A DNA stretch of 64,000 nt from Linepithema humile (Eukaryota; Arthropoda; Insecta; Hymenoptera; Formicidae), in the NCBI RefSeq assembly GCF_040581485.1, contig NC_090131.1:21216532-21280531 (forward strand). Reading direction: 5' to 3'. Position numbers and translations under genes: made by a program. The notes below the pieces were generated by a model. That model made no database searches. It worked only from the letters and a program-made list of their open reading frames with translations, and was not told where the DNA came from. This document shows positions 23,525 through 36,760 of the stretch, one piece after another; the stretch's first letter is position 1, and every line of letters starts with the position of its first letter.

Positions 23525-26500
23525 AGACAGCGCACATAAGCTATTCGGTATTTTAGTAGACTGTGCTATGTTCGAAAGAAATATCAGCAATGCCTGCTTT
23601 TCGCGCAAGTACGGTTGAAACGTATTTTATCATGGCAAATAAAAATATTCCGCCTCGCCGCCGGGTACTCTTCGCATCCTGATGGGAGTCGCAGCGAACT
23701 GGCAGAAGCAGCGCAGCATTATGCAAAGTTCATTAAAACCGAGCTCCAAGAACGGCCGCGGCGCAGTCTCTCTCTCTCTCTCTTGCTCTTTCTTTCTCTT
23801 TCTCTCCTCCTCATATCGCTTCTGAAGTCACGGAAGTGACGTTCCATCCTCTACGTTAAACTTGGCCAACTTTACCTGCCGCCATCTTCGCTCTGCCTGT
23901 AAACTTACTTGCACCTCTTGACCTACTATATAGAGTGATTCGTAGCGCGACGACAAGTTGTACGTAAAATGCGGTCGCACAAGTTGGTTGGGCAGTAAAA
24001 GATTAACGAGATTACACGTCTCGGTCGCTTTAACGCGTACAAATACATCGCCGCATCTAGACGTTTAGACGTTTCTCATTTTTCTTTTCCTGCAAATTAC
24101 TATGTACACTGTTAATTTCCGTCTGTAATTATTTGGTGAAAGAGTTTAACGAAAAATATTCAACAACATTTTCTATCATGATATATAATGTATAGATAAA
24201 AATTTTTATTTTTATTTGCTTCTATTTCTTTGATAAAATAAAATAAAATTTTACGTAATAAAAGCACTTTCATATAAAATTTTATGTCTTTTTTGATAAC
24301 TCGTATCAATAACCTTGTATAAAAAATGATGAAAACATTTTACGAATAATTACAAATAATTTGGCAACTGATTTCTATTACGAGCGTGTTATTATATTTT
24401 ATTGGAAATTTATTGGATTTAGGTGACTTAATCACGATAATCTCACGGACTTTCCGCATTCTACACACATAGTTTATCAAAATTATAAGTTAGCGCGTGG
24501 CACCTGGCGATCTGTCCTGTTATGGGAACATAATTATCGGGTAATATCACCGCACGGAATTTCGACCTGTACAGTGCGGTAGTAAAGTATTTGCATAAAT
24601 CATGCGTTATAAAGAGCAGCAGTGCCGCTCGACATGGCTACAAAGAAGAATAAATCGAGAGACGTCGATACGCACATCTAAATATATCTCGCGTAAAAAG
24701 TCACGGGAAAATGAAAATTCGCACGATAAGAGTAAGGACAAATCTGCGAGAAAGTACGAGTTGGACAAAGTTTGCGTGCGCGCATGAATTTCCGCGAGTA
24801 TTTCAAAATGTCGTTCTCGACTTCGCGACAAACTACCGACATGTGTTAAACGAGCGTACAAATGAAATTTTCGATATCGATTCAACCGTTGCCGCGGTCT
24901 AAGCCGTCTGTAACGATGTGCAATTGTGACGAGCGAAAATTCTAGCTGTTTATTTAGCCACGATATGACTGGCATTTTCAAAGTACGTTTCTGCATAGCA
25001 ATTGAAGTCTAAAAATACAGCAATTTTGTAGAAATATTAACACAAATTGTATGAAAATGGAAGCGATTATACAAAATTGTATGTAATTATATAACCGATA
25101 TGTATATATTAATTCACTTAATAAAATTTCCCGAGAAAGTATATCGCGTGCAAATAAACTCGGTGTTAAAGTCAAATATTCACTTATAAAGTTGTAATAT
25201 ATGCGAAGTACACGCAAGCAGGTGATAAATATATGAGTAGTGTAAACAAATTCGGATTTGCGTTTCAATATGACTCAATATAAAATCATCAAAATGAACA
25301 TAAATCGATTTATCATTATAGGCGCAAAATGACGCGTCTGTAAAATCCAACGTGTATATCATGCATCGATTATTCACAACTAGCACACATTGATCCTATT
25401 TCCTCATTGAGCATGAATACATCAAAATCATTTGATTAAATTTTATTTAATTTGTGAAATAATTCCGACGAAACATTTTATATGCATTTATAATTTTAAA
25501 TAATAAACATAGATATCGAGAAGTCATTGATTTTTATTTTAAAAGTGTCTTCTGTTTATTTAGAATCAATTAATTTTTAATTTAAATAGCAAAGTATCAA
25601 TAGTAATCAATAGTAAATTTAGATGAACTTTATTTATTTTAAACTTTACTTCAAAATTTAATTATCAAAATGTAACGATGTTTCTCGAGGTTTTTTCTTA
25701 GAAAAAGTAGACTTCAAATTAAGGAATCACTACCGATAAAGTCAGGGATTTAAAACAACCTGTATATCTTTATAAATTAACAAGATAAGAGTTCTACAAT
25801 GTAACCAATTAAATTTCGCGTGCTGCGCAGATCTTACGGTTCGAAAAAATTGTTGAATTCAGAACTGTAAAAGGAACGAATCGAAATTCAAAATCAATAG
25901 CTAATATAAAACGAAACGAATGTAGTGTATGTAGTAGAAATGGTACGTATGCACGTTTGGAAAATTTTGGCACAAGCTACGATTTTCAGTAGAATAAACT
26001 AACGACGAAACACTATCGACGGAATCGACGACGACGAGAATCGGTCCGGAGACAAATAAATTGCAATGATGGGGCAGTCCCTTTTCCTCTATTGGTGCAC
26101 TCGCACACGTACCGAAATATATCGCTTGGAATTAATAGCGCGTCGTGACGGCGCATCGTCGCAAGGGAGATTTAAGTCCAGCGGTATATCGGTTCCTCGC
26201 ATCGTCCTCGTTGCGCACCGATTCGCAGTGACTTGCGCTTCGCAACACGTCTACAAAGATATACTACCTTCTAACAAGAATCACGAAGTGATATAATCCA
26301 ATTTTATTTAATTCCTCCTGTGTCTTGATAAAAAACTCAATAAAATATCTCGATCAAATTGATTATTCTACAATCAGTCTATTCTACAGAAGTCTACAAT
26401 TAGATTATTTCATCCTGCATAAATACATTAGCTTGTATAACTCAACCCTATTCAACAATTGTTAGGATTATAAAAATTTTGGTACCAAAAATATGTTCCC

Positions 26501-28186
26501 TACTAAATAATAAAAACATTGCTTATTAGATTCATCATATATAATTAGAAAGTATATACAAATTCGATGCAGTTCTGAAGAAGCAACTAGTCGCGTTATT
26601 TAATGCAAACAGCTTTTAGTAAACGCCATACTAATAAGCAAGCTTATGTTAGCTTACGATGCGACTTGGAAACTGGTCAGTACTTGAAGTTGTTAACCGC
26701 CAGTTACATCGGTGTGAGCTTTGACGAAAGGGTCGATAAGCAAGCTGTGCAAAGGGCTACGTAACACGATACGTGATACGTCTTGCTCCGTGTTCTAAAT
26801 TGCCGTTGCTTTTGATTCTGCTGCGTCGTCGAAATCGAAATTGGATGATACGTGAGAGCACAGATTTCTCGCTCGTGTTAAACGGATCTCTTGATCTAGT
26901 ATCCTAAACCAATTTTGTAATTATTGTTTCACGTTACAATTATATAATTATATAATTTTTTGAATATTTCAAGATACGTAGAATATCAATCTGATAATAT
27001 TCAGAATTTGTTGCAAAAAACATTGTGAGAAACATTATAAAAATTTAGAAAAATTTCTTGCTTCAAAATAATGTAAGATTTTTATTAGCCAAAATAATTA
27101 AAATGTATAAATTAATTAATTAACAGAAAAATAAAATGTATAATTAGTTTAATTTAATGAAAAATTAGAATAATAAAAATGACGTTCTTGCGATCACTGC
27201 AACTAATGCAAAAACTTCAGTTTCAATTCTCAGTTCGATCTTTACAGTTTTAAAAATTTCTACAATAATTTTTTAAAAGTTAAACTATACGACAGAGATA
27301 TTTAAAATTCTCAAAAAATAAATATATCTAAGACTCAATAATCTGCGCGCGTCGAATACATAATAAATATGATGATGGATCACTTGTTTTATTCAATTGC
27401 TTTCGCAGTGTTCAATTATGCTTTAATTGAAAAGCAAAAACTCTTGCGCGCTAACCAGTAAGGAAAGTTTAGAAGTTAATACACGTAGAAACGGCGATAC
27501 TTTTATATTAGCGCGCCCGACTTACGAGCGCTAGTGTAAAATGAGTTAATTATGTTATGGCAGCGACGACGCGCCACACTCTGTACCGCGCGCGCTGCTT
27601 CCTCCTTCGTCGTTGTTATATCTCGACGCACGGAAGCATCCCGCATATCCAGATCTTGCATTTTACGCGCGACATTCACTTTATAAGAGATTTCTTATCT
27701 TTATTATATGTCATTGTTCCATTTGTACGATTTATTTGCTTTAGGGCTAATTGCTTTGTTAATAATTATAGCCTTCATTAACATTTATAAACAAATATTG
27801 AATGTTTATTTGTTTCAACCAATTTTGGTAACATAAATTTTGGTATGACTAATCACGATTAATAATTTGTGCCCAATAATTATTAATTAAGCTCGGCGAA
27901 TCACGTACTGTTGATTTTTAAACAAAATTGATTTATCGCTTAAAACTCGTGCTTCCGCATATTCTTGACTATTTTGTCCACGATTCAACGTCGAAATTCA
28001 ACGTCGTAATAAAGGAAAATTTTTATGAAAATTTTAATGAAAATTTTTAATATACGGAACAGCGCTACGCCGGAATTTCTGATTCTCGAATTATTCAACA
28101 CGACGAATTAGCAAAACGGAGCCGGAAAACCGTCCTAGTGTAACAAGCTCAACTACTTACTCACGATTTTCGCGCCTGTATTTCAG
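23525..28186. other. stretch upstream of the first dpr20 coding exon, no recognised gene
   Basis: Holds a CT-rich run (23766-23810), a GC-richer patch with opposing short ORFs (24600-24900), a probable solo foldback arm (25723-25766), a CpG patch at 26020-26260, and a CpG-rich patch at 27500-27620 (GCGCGCCCGACTTACGAGCG and on) that could be a promoter about 600 bases before the dpr20 leader exon. No supported exon was found. Confidence 0.35.
25723..25766. repeat. probable solo arm of the 21.5 kb foldback family
   Basis: The sequence AAGGAATCACTACCGATAAA then GTCAGGGATTTAAAACAACCTG resembles the outer arm of the element at 21542-21758 (which has AACTCAGGAATAAAACAACCTG). The second arm is missing, suggesting a truncated copy. 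Confidence 0.35.
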
Positions 28187-28275
28187 ATGACGACAATGTC
28201 GAGGCCGTGGTACACAGGCCGCAGCAGCAGCGGGAATAGATAAGGGAGCGAGAGGCCGCGCCAGCCGAGCCAGTC
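28187..28275 (+). promoter_or_regulatory. 5' UTR part of first coding exon of dpr20-like gene, with upstream ORF
   Basis: A pyrimidine-rich acceptor ending TTTCAG (28181-28186) precedes this stretch, so it looks like the start of an exon spliced to an unseen noncoding exon further upstream. An 18-codon upstream ORF begins exactly at the exon edge (ATG 28187) and stops at TAA 28241, before the main ATG at 28276. The frame of the main ATG is closed by TAG at 28237, so 28276 is the first start in that frame. The uORF could lower or condition translation of the main frame; that is inference. If the acceptor is not used, the same bases would be plain 5' leader. Confidence 0.5.
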
Positions 28276-28354
28276 ATGTGTAGTGTCATGTGGCTCCTTC
28301 GACTCCTGACGATCTACCGTCTGGCTTACCTTTCGGCATCCGACACGCACACGG
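28276..28354 (+). CDS. dpr20: dpr20-like gene, coding exon 1: signal peptide
   Basis: This exon encodes residues 1-26 of the predicted protein plus the first base of codon 27. It starts MCSVMW and continues with a Leu-rich stretch (WLLRLLTIYRLAYLSA) that reads as a secretory signal peptide, with likely cleavage near the Ala-Ser pairs around residue 21. A second in-frame ATG sits at 28288. The exon ends in ACG G followed by the donor GTGAGT (28355-28360), leaving phase 1. The next dpr exon starts with AA and then an open frame, so the junction codon becomes GAA (Glu27). I chose this exon because it is the one upstream stretch I found with a start codon, a hydrophobic N-terminus, a strong donor and the required phase. 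Two Arg inside the hydrophobic run are a little unusual for a signal peptide. The family places such proteins at the neuronal cell surface, which needs a signal like this. The start assignment is the least certain part of the gene model; another 5' exon could be used. Confidence 0.6.
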
Positions 28355-31300
28355 GTGAGTTTTAGAGACTCAGCATTGCGAATTGCGCGTCTATGTGTAA
28401 AGCAAAAATATATCCGTGTTATTTTCGCGATAAACATTCCTCCATGATTCACCGCAAGATTACCACAACACAAACCGATCGCATCGCGAAATAGATGAGC
28501 TAAAAATGAGATGAGAATAATTTCCACACTATAAAAGCAACAGAATTGAAGAGGGTTTTATGAAATCGATTTATAAATCACGTGTGAATCATATTTGTGA
28601 CGTACGACTCGCGCCGTGATGTCGAAGTAATAACAAACGTTTCGCATTCCCAGTGCTTGCCCGCACACACTGACGTAGAGTGAGTTATGGTACACACAAT
28701 GTCGATTGCCATAAAGATCGTATCGAACATTTTGAATTGGTCGTGCGACCTTTAACACGGAATGTGCGCGACAACAACCAGCAGTAAAATGCTATAATTT
28801 TGTTGCGCTACCACAATTGTTCGCAATATGAATCAGCGATGCGATCATTAAATTACAAAAAAAAATTCATTTGTTAGTTAAATTTCGAACAAAGTTAACT
28901 AGATTATAATCGAGCAAGCCCGCACTGGCTCAGCTCGAGAAACTCGAAAACTACATATATTACATTGTAATACGTGACACACTTTCGCTACCTTCATTTA
29001 TATGTAAATTTTGTTCAAGCGAGCATATGGGAATATTGGAATAATATAAGATATCGTTGTTAAAAAGATATGCGAATAGAAAATTGTCGTAAGTAAGATT
29101 TATGACACATGCAGATGACTCCCATGCGTCGTAACATACTTTTGCAATTCTACATTTTCAGTCTAGAATTCCCACTTCTGTGTTGTGCATCCTTACCGTT
29201 CGCTATAATCCAACGCGAAACTAGAGACGATGCGATATTCACCGTGCTTCGTACACCGTTTGTTGATATCCAAGTATTATTCGATGAAAATAACGATAAT
29301 ACTGTGTCGTTTCGCAAAGAGCTTTTCGCGATGGACGTTCCTCTGTGATTCACCGTAAAACCATTGCGACTCAGAACGTGCAATAAATCATCGTTGTTTG
29401 TTGCGAATTGTCATTTCACTGAGATTCTTATCAAATATTGTATCAGTTTCTAATAATTTCTTGTGATAGAATTTCACAATTCTAACAGTATAAAATATCT
29501 ATTCCTGCTTTGTCAATGCAATATTTTATTTATAGTCTATAATCTCGACACAAACAGTACCAAATAGTCAGTAGATATAGTTTGATCATCAGAGGAGATT
29601 GTGTACTATTTTATTGGTATATGAATTTCGACAACATGACCGGTCGAGTTTGCCGATACAACTTAGACATGTTGGAAACATTTGACATTATAATATTCAG
29701 ATATCATACATATATATTTACGAGCACATGTAGCGTGGATGATTGGAGCGGAATCTACAAGGATTCTAAAATATACGTGCCGTGCCCGCGGAAGAGCCTA
29801 TCTTCGCAGCGAGACGCGAGATGAATCTCCATGAAATTTAGATTACGCTCGAATATAAATCCTGGATGCGACAGTATGTAAATCCGAGAGACGATAATAA
29901 CATCCGACCGTTTTCCCTTATTACCTCATAGCACCGCTATGTGACACGTTGTTTCGCGTTACGTCGTATCGTCACGGTTGATTAAGAGAATTAATTAAAG
30001 GTTTCATCGATAAATAATGTAGAAAATGCACCGTGTAAGTATGATATTTCGTTAGATGTTATTAAAATTTAGATGTTACCAAAAATTTCAAGAGTTTTCT
30101 TTTGACTGCCCGTAACACTGACGCTGCACATCGTGTTCGCGTACAGATACACAGACAATGATCAAATTCGATGAAAATCCGACTTTTTCAAATAGCCAAA
30201 AATATAATAAATAACATTTTTTAAAGAAAAATGGTTCAAAATTGCCACTAAAACATTTTTTTTTAAACTAATCCTAGGATGGAATATATAAACATATGTA
30301 TGTATATTTATTACGACGGTGAACGTCGTCAAAAATATAACGTAAAGTATAAAGCTTCTTTGATATTTCACCTAAATAAAGTACCTTGTTCACTAGCGAA
30401 AAAAATGTAAAGTGGAAAAGAAATAAACTGTGTATCATTATGAATAACCAAGTATATTACAAGGGTAAGTAAGCTACAATTTTTTGGCTTCTGTTCCTTT
30501 TTACATCCTTGGCGTGGCAAGACAAATTTCTAAATACTTTTGTGGCTTCCAACACGCAATAATTTATTACAAAATATTAATAAATAAAAAATTAATTCTG
30601 TTATGAAAACATTCTTATATATTTTAGAGTAAACTATTTATTACAACCAAAACTTTACTCTTTAAAAAAAGGGGAAAAATGAGAATTAGAAAGACGATTG
30701 CATATATTTGCAATTATTACGTTTTGTTGAAAAGACAACCTTTGTGTCCTAAGCATTAATTAAAATGTATTGCACACATTAAATTAAATCATCATAAATT
30801 ATCATAAGCCTTTCATCTTTGTCTATTTCTTCCGCGTGCGTCTACCTCGTTCATCGCAACGCGTATCCTATTTCGCTGCCTCTTCCCGAACTAACTATGC
30901 GATTTACTTCCGAGGTTGCAGCGTAATCGTTAATAGTTTATACAACGGCGTGCATGTGCGGCTGGAGAATTTCGTGACGATGCGGTCTCTTCTGCTGAAG
31001 ACACGCTATCTCTCGATAGAAGCGGTTATTGTTCCCCGTAAGACGGAAATGTGCCGCGCGAGCCCTCGTTTCCATCTCGGCATTGTCAGATGCAACAGCG
31101 CCGGTTTGCATGATGCTGAGAATGAACGCGGAACGTAATTACTGAGAAATCCCATTAATATGAGAACGTAAAAAAGAAGACAAAGGACCTTTCTCGGATT
31201 ATTGTTTTCATAACAAATATTTTACATCAATGCTGCGTCGATAACTGAATTCGAATACAAATTACATTCTATCGGATCGGGCGTTAATTATTTCGCAATG

Positions 31301-31799
31301 AATTTAGGATTATCGAAAATGTCAGATACAAAGTAATGTTTATCGAAATATTAGCTCACCCCGTGTACTCTAAATTGCAACGAATAAATTTATTACACAT
31401 CGCAATTAAGCCTGGATCACACGGATGTATAACGCGACATTTGAATTTTGTACATCAACAATAATAAGATTATAGTTGTAATCTCCGTAATCTCGTATAA
31501 ACAGCATACAATTCAATCGTTTCTTATTATTTCTGTTACTATGTGTTGTACCATGAATATTACACTATCCTATTATTATTATGGTATACAATATGATAAT
31601 TTCTGTTACGTTCTGTAACTTTGTCAAATTATAAGAGTAATTGAAATTTCGAGCTTATCACGATGGATTATAATTATAAATTTCAACAGCAGCGCAGCTT
31701 TGTTTACCTTTTTAAAGCCAGCGAAATAAGAGAATGTTAATTTTACAATTAGCGTGACTCCCTTACTCTAAAGACTACGTAGTGACTACGTAGAGAAAT

Positions 31800-32480
31800 T
31801 CTCCAAAGAGAATTGCTATAGTCGCAAATACTGCCGACCGACGCGTTCCTCTGCCAAGCATAGCGTCACACGGAAGCTTGGATGCGTCTGGCGTGGACGT
31901 TGAAGCGCGTGCAGAATTTCTAATCTGCTCGGTACACCGCGGACGTGGGCGCGTACGCAAATCATGAAAGTGACAAAGCGATCGGCGCGCCGACGTGGGC
32001 AATTAATTCGCTGGGAGATCGATGAGCAATCGTAGCGCCTATACGAGCATCGCGAATTGTAACTACCACGTACTTGCATACACCGTGTAAATGCATCTAC
32101 GTCGAACATACCGAGGACGTTCGTGCGCGCGTATTCGTTAATGATACGATGGCCAGCAGCAGCAGCAACAGCAGCAACGCCGGCCATCCGTTCTCTTCCA
32201 CGATCGTCCCGCTGTTCGTTGTGCGAACAATCTTTCTTTCTCTCACGTTCTCTCTTTCGCTACGTAGACAGACTAAATCCAAACGTTACGTCAAATCAAT
32301 ACGACACGTTTGTGTGCAGAACGTATTGACACGTCGCGTAATACACGCGCACGTCGCGTGCGTGGCTACATGACACATGCAATATTCGCACCAAGAGAAC
32401 GTGCAACCGAACGTTCCGCCGTGAGTCCATCCGCATACCTGTGATTCTCGTAATTTATAGCATCTGCAACGCATTGCACC
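31800..32480. promoter_or_regulatory. CpG-rich block in dpr20 intron 1
   Basis: CpG-dense sequence with short open frames on both strands. On the + strand an ATG at 32149 opens MASSSSNSSNAGHPF followed by a hydrophobic run; on the minus strand the CAG-type repeat gives a poly-Leu run. Neither has a clear donor. Such a block inside a long intron can be an alternative promoter or enhancer; composition is the only evidence. Confidence 0.2.
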
Positions 32481-34737
32481 TGCAACACGTTTATCATAAA
32501 GCGGCCGATTCCACGAATCGGCCCCGCGAATGCTATCGAGAATGTAAGGTGCAATATGTTCTTTATATTTGTAGATATTGTACATGGAGATCAGATATAA
32601 GGGAAAACTTACAAAGCAAACGTTTTGTGACAAATTTAGGTTTATAGAAATCTAAGGAACAAGTAAGAATTTTAGAAACAGCTATTTGTTAACAGAAAAA
32701 AAAAACATTCTATATATGTTAAATCAGAATATCGTAAAGATCGAATCTATATCCCACTTTCTTGAGAAAACTGTAAGCGCGCACACTGCGAAAATCGAGA
32801 AAACGAGAACGAACGCGAGACGAGGTGGATACATAAAGAGTACTAGTGGACGACGTTGCTAATCAGAATTATTTATTGTGGGTTAGAACATACGATTGCA
32901 CCATGTATTCGCAACAGTGGCTGTGTCGCCAGTCTCTGACCATGTTCTCGAATATAAAATGGAAAACATGGCACTTAGAAATAATCATAAAATAGTTGAA
33001 AACCACTGTTCTAAAAGAGATATTCTCGGATCCAACTCGAGGATTAAAGCTTATGATACACGCGCATTTCCCGAGTAAAACAAGATCCTTCGCTCATTTA
33101 CGCAACATACGCGAAATATATGAGTGTTTGCAGACTACATACACTTAACTTTTTCGAATGCGTATTTCAATACAAAAGCATGTTGAAAGCATCCACTGGC
33201 TGAAACGAGAGAAATCCACTTCTTCACAAAAAAAGTACAATTTCTCAATTGTAATCGGCTTTAAAATTGTCGCTGGCTCTATCTACTTTTCTATCTACTA
33301 TCCATTTTCAAGTACTTCAAAGCGCGTACGTCAACAATCGTACAAATGCAATTCTTCAATATCCGATTTATTTCGGAAACTTTAAACCCACAGCAGTTAA
33401 AGAAAGTCCAGCTTTTATCACGATTTTTATCTCGCATATTTTGTATCTATTTTATATTTTACATCATTATAAAATTCTATATAATTATACATAAGATAAA
33501 TTAATATATATGTAAAAAAGATTAATATTTTTGTACAATTTTGTCAATAATTGCGTTTAAAATATAAATTATTTAGATAACGTTTAAATAAAATATATTT
33601 TCTCACTTTGGAGCGTGTTCTTTGCGCCAAGATTTCGCGAGTATCTAATGGAACAAACTCATGTAATTAGTCGCGCCGTGTAATCTAGTATCCTGTGATT
33701 GCAGAATGTACATCTCTTGCCAACAAATGGTTGCAATCAGCTGGTACCAGCGACATACCGACACGGCTATCTTTCTTCTGTTTAGTATCCGAATACCGGA
33801 CTTCGAAAGTAAAATTACGCCGTACTCCTCTTGAATGTTCGGAGATTAACGATATTTCGCCATTTAGTTGTATTGTTTGTTTATAAATCGCTGTGTCTCA
33901 ATCTTTCTTCAAAGTTTTCGAAGATGAATTTATTACGTGTATTATCTCTATCACAATTCTTCAGATTCCCTAATGTCCTGAATTTGAATCATTTCTCGTT
34001 AGTCAGATGCAACCCCACGCGACTTGCAAAGTAAAAGAACAGACAGTTACAAATTCGGGAAAGGACTGTGATTTATTGCGCCTCATCATCTTCTCCCCCA
34101 TATATCTGTTGTAAGATTACGATGGAGAAAATGAGCCGAATATTGCTATGAGTAAAAATAACGTGACGAGTAAAAATATCATGCACGAGGACGTTCGTTT
34201 ACGATTATTGAATGCGTGCACGCGTAGATTAACAGCCGTGAAATCTCGCATCGGAATATTTAATCCTTTGTATTTAATAATAAATTCAACATTTCATTCA
34301 TATTCAATAATAAAATGGAAAATTCTCAATTGTGAAAAGTAAAGAAAACATTGAGTTTTATTATAAAACATCAAAATATACTTCCAAATTTAATAATATT
34401 TTATATTTTATACTGTCGACACCCGAACTGTTGGAATAAAATATTATTATATATTGATTCAACTCATAGCTCAACTTCCGAATTATTAAAGATCCGCACG
34501 TAATGTATAAATTGAGACATCGTTTTCCATAGCTATTTCCATTTTGAATTATATCTCAACTTTCATCGCAAATCAATCGAATGTGCACGAACGAAAATTA
34601 CGTACATACCTGCACGTACCTACCGCACATTTTTAGATTCGTTGCGTTGCTTAACAACGCGACTACATCAAAGCGAAGTCTTCAATTTATGATACTAATG
34701 TCAATACAGCGTATAACGATTTTCATATCCAAAGATA

Positions 34738-35452
34738 TGAGAGAGAGAAAGAGAGAGTGACGGGCCGCCAACTGGATAGATTCCTCTCAGTATCCGAGAC
34801 ACGCTTCCAACAGTTCCACCGGAATTTCCGATCAGTTCTTCTTCCCTGCGGCGGGGGAGAAATTTCCGTGATCCAGAGAACAGAATTGGCGCGGACGGCA
34901 CGAGCAGGAAGGAAGAAGCGACCGAAAGCATACGAAGGCGAAGAGAACGAAGGAAAAATGCGTGCGAGAGAAAGAGAAAGAGAGGAAGCGTCAGAGATGC
35001 GACGAGGAAAAATCTTGCGCGCGCGCGCGCGCGCAGACGGAAAAGAAAATTTCGCGCTCCGCGGCATACTGATCCCTTTTGACGTGCGACTTCGTCGCGG
35101 GATTGCACGCCGCTCCCTATATTTCTTTCTTTTTCTGTCGCAACGCCGCGAATTCCATGTTCTGGATCTTTCGGGGGTTGCCGGAATTGTCGAAGGTTCG
35201 GGAAAATTCGCCCGCGCACCTATCGCTGACTCGATGAAAGTCAGGATTACCTGTGCAAGTGCTCCAATTCGTCTCTGGTCGTGGAACAATCGACTGCAGT
35301 GGGCTTTACGTCCACAGCGCTCTCAAATAGAACTTCTGTTGGAGTTACGTGATAGGACTCGTGAAAAGGAAGTCAGTATCCGGTACGTCAAATTTTTCGA
35401 TATATCCTCCCTCTTTCTCACCCGCGGTTTCTTATATTTACAATGCTGTTGA
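34738..35452. promoter_or_regulatory. GC-rich block, possible internal promoter or unannotated exon
   Basis: A sharply bounded GC-rich stretch about 1.1 kb before dpr20 exon 2. A 231-codon + frame (34757-35452) overlaps minus frames of 172 and 188 codons. All are rich in Arg, Glu and Ser and none shows a domain, which points to composition, not coding. A (GC)9 run lies at 35017-35034 and GA runs flank it at 34740-34757. The + frame includes MKVRITCASAPIRLWSW from 35235 and meets a donor-like CCG|GTACGT near 35382, but that phase does not fit exon 2. Confidence 0.3.
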
Positions 35453-35772
35453 GACTCGGACATTTCTTGAAATACGTCTATTTAAATTTATATTTCAAAG
35501 AAATCAGTTGTCGAAACTGCAAAAAACGTAATTTTTTTAAATTTGGAATTAAAAATTTTTATGAAAGTATTATAAGATGCTTTCACTAGATACAATGACA
35601 CAATTACGTTGCAATGCAATACAACGATACAATTATGTAACATTGATGCATTATGTATCGATGATGCATTCGTTTTAGCATAAGCATTTAACAAAATACA
35701 TAATAAATTGTGCAATTATACTTATAATTATGTATCAATATTCATTTGAATAAGAAAAAAGATGAAAATGTT

Positions 35773-35800
35773 GAAAATATATTCTGGAGAATATATTTTC
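35773..35800. repeat. perfect 12-base-arm palindrome
   Basis: GAAAATATATTC, four bases (TGGA), then GAATATATTTTC. It could form a cruciform or hairpin; AT-rich DNA yields such palindromes by chance fairly often. Confidence 0.8.
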
Positions 35801-36518
35801 CACCCTTTTCGTTTCCTAGACAAAATTTACGACTCTTTCAATATCACTCTTAAAATGAGGTGTGTATTATTCAAGACTGTACTGAAAAATGTGGGACGTA
35901 TGTGATCACCGTTAGTAGCAGTAATATCAGCAGCGAGAATACCAGAACGAGAATATTGTGCGTTTGTTGCGGCCATAAATGCATATTTACGCCGATATTG
36001 CCCATTATTGGCAGGTTGGCTGACTCAATGTCGATAACCTGAGCGATGGTCCAAAACGGGAAAATGGCAGCGAATCGATTAAACAGAGTCACGAGTTACG
36101 ATCGGAAACGACGAATTGAATGCAAAAAGCGGGATGGGAGAGAATCGCTATTATAATATGAAAATATATGCAAATATAACGCAGCATAGTGTCGTAAACA
36201 GTCATGACGATTCGAACAAATACGCGCCGTGTGTATTTAATATATGCATTATCTGTTTGCTAATGACTATAATAATATACAATGCTTGTCCTACATTATG
36301 AAATATATTTTTCACATTATGATATATATTTTTATTATATTATATCTCTTTGTTTTTATATTTATATAACGAAGCAATAACTAATCTCGTATCAAAACGG
36401 AATAATGCATTTCCTATTACTCATCAATAATTTCTGTTACTTTTGTGAAATAACTTTGCATTAAATAATATTCTCAAATTTTTAATTAAATCGCATATTC
36501 CGTTCACACATGTTACAG

Positions 36519-36760
36519 AATTGCCTCTGGTGACGGACTCGATTTCTACGAAATCGACGACGGCGGCGAAGCGATCTGTGCCAACGGATGCACCGATGTT
36601 GAACTACATCTTTGACACGCACAGCACTCTGAATAAGCATCAGCATCATCACGATCACAAATGGGGCCCTCACTTCGAAGGCGAGAGCTCCAACATCACG
36701 GTGCAGGCTGGCGCTAGCGTTACCCTCGACTGTAGGATATCGTTGCTGCAAGACAAAACC
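36519..36760 (+). CDS. dpr20: dpr20-like gene, coding exon 2: linker and start of Ig1
   Basis: The exon lies between an acceptor ending TTACAG (36513-36518) and the donor GTAAGC (36761-36766). It finishes codon 27 and encodes residues 28-107. Residues 28-75 form a low-complexity, mostly polar linker with a dibasic KR (44-45) and a His-rich cluster (HQHHHDH, 67-73). Then comes the start of the first Ig domain: WGPHFEG (75-81), which resembles the GP-F motif that opens Ig1 in Dpr proteins, an N-glycosylation site NIT (85-87), and the B-strand Cys98 in the context LDCRISLLQDKT. The exon border directly before the VSW of the next exon is where this family commonly splits Ig1. The frame runs on past the donor for some 36 codons, but those residues are intron: they break the Ig pattern, and splicing to 40589 restores it. 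Dpr proteins pair with DIP Ig proteins to help specify neuronal wiring; that is family knowledge, mostly from Drosophila. Confidence 0.85.

Larger units (their letters stand above)
28355..36518 (+). other. dpr20 intron 1 (8.2 kb)
   Basis: Opens with donor GTGAGT and closes with TTACAG. Contents seen: two similar short segments near 28426 and 29326, a CpG-rich block with a CAG-type run at 31800-32480 (AGCAGCAGCAGCAACAGCAG near 32157), AT-rich stretches with short ORFs, the GC-rich block at 34750-35450, and a 12-base-arm palindrome at 35773-35800. No exon with the phase needed between coding exons 1 and 2 was seen. Confidence 0.6.

Noticed and set aside
32097..32282. Minus-strand frame with a poly-Leu hydrophobic run resembling a signal peptide
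   Set aside because: The Leu run is the antisense of a CAG-type repeat, and it sits about 32 residues from the start, too far in for a signal peptide.
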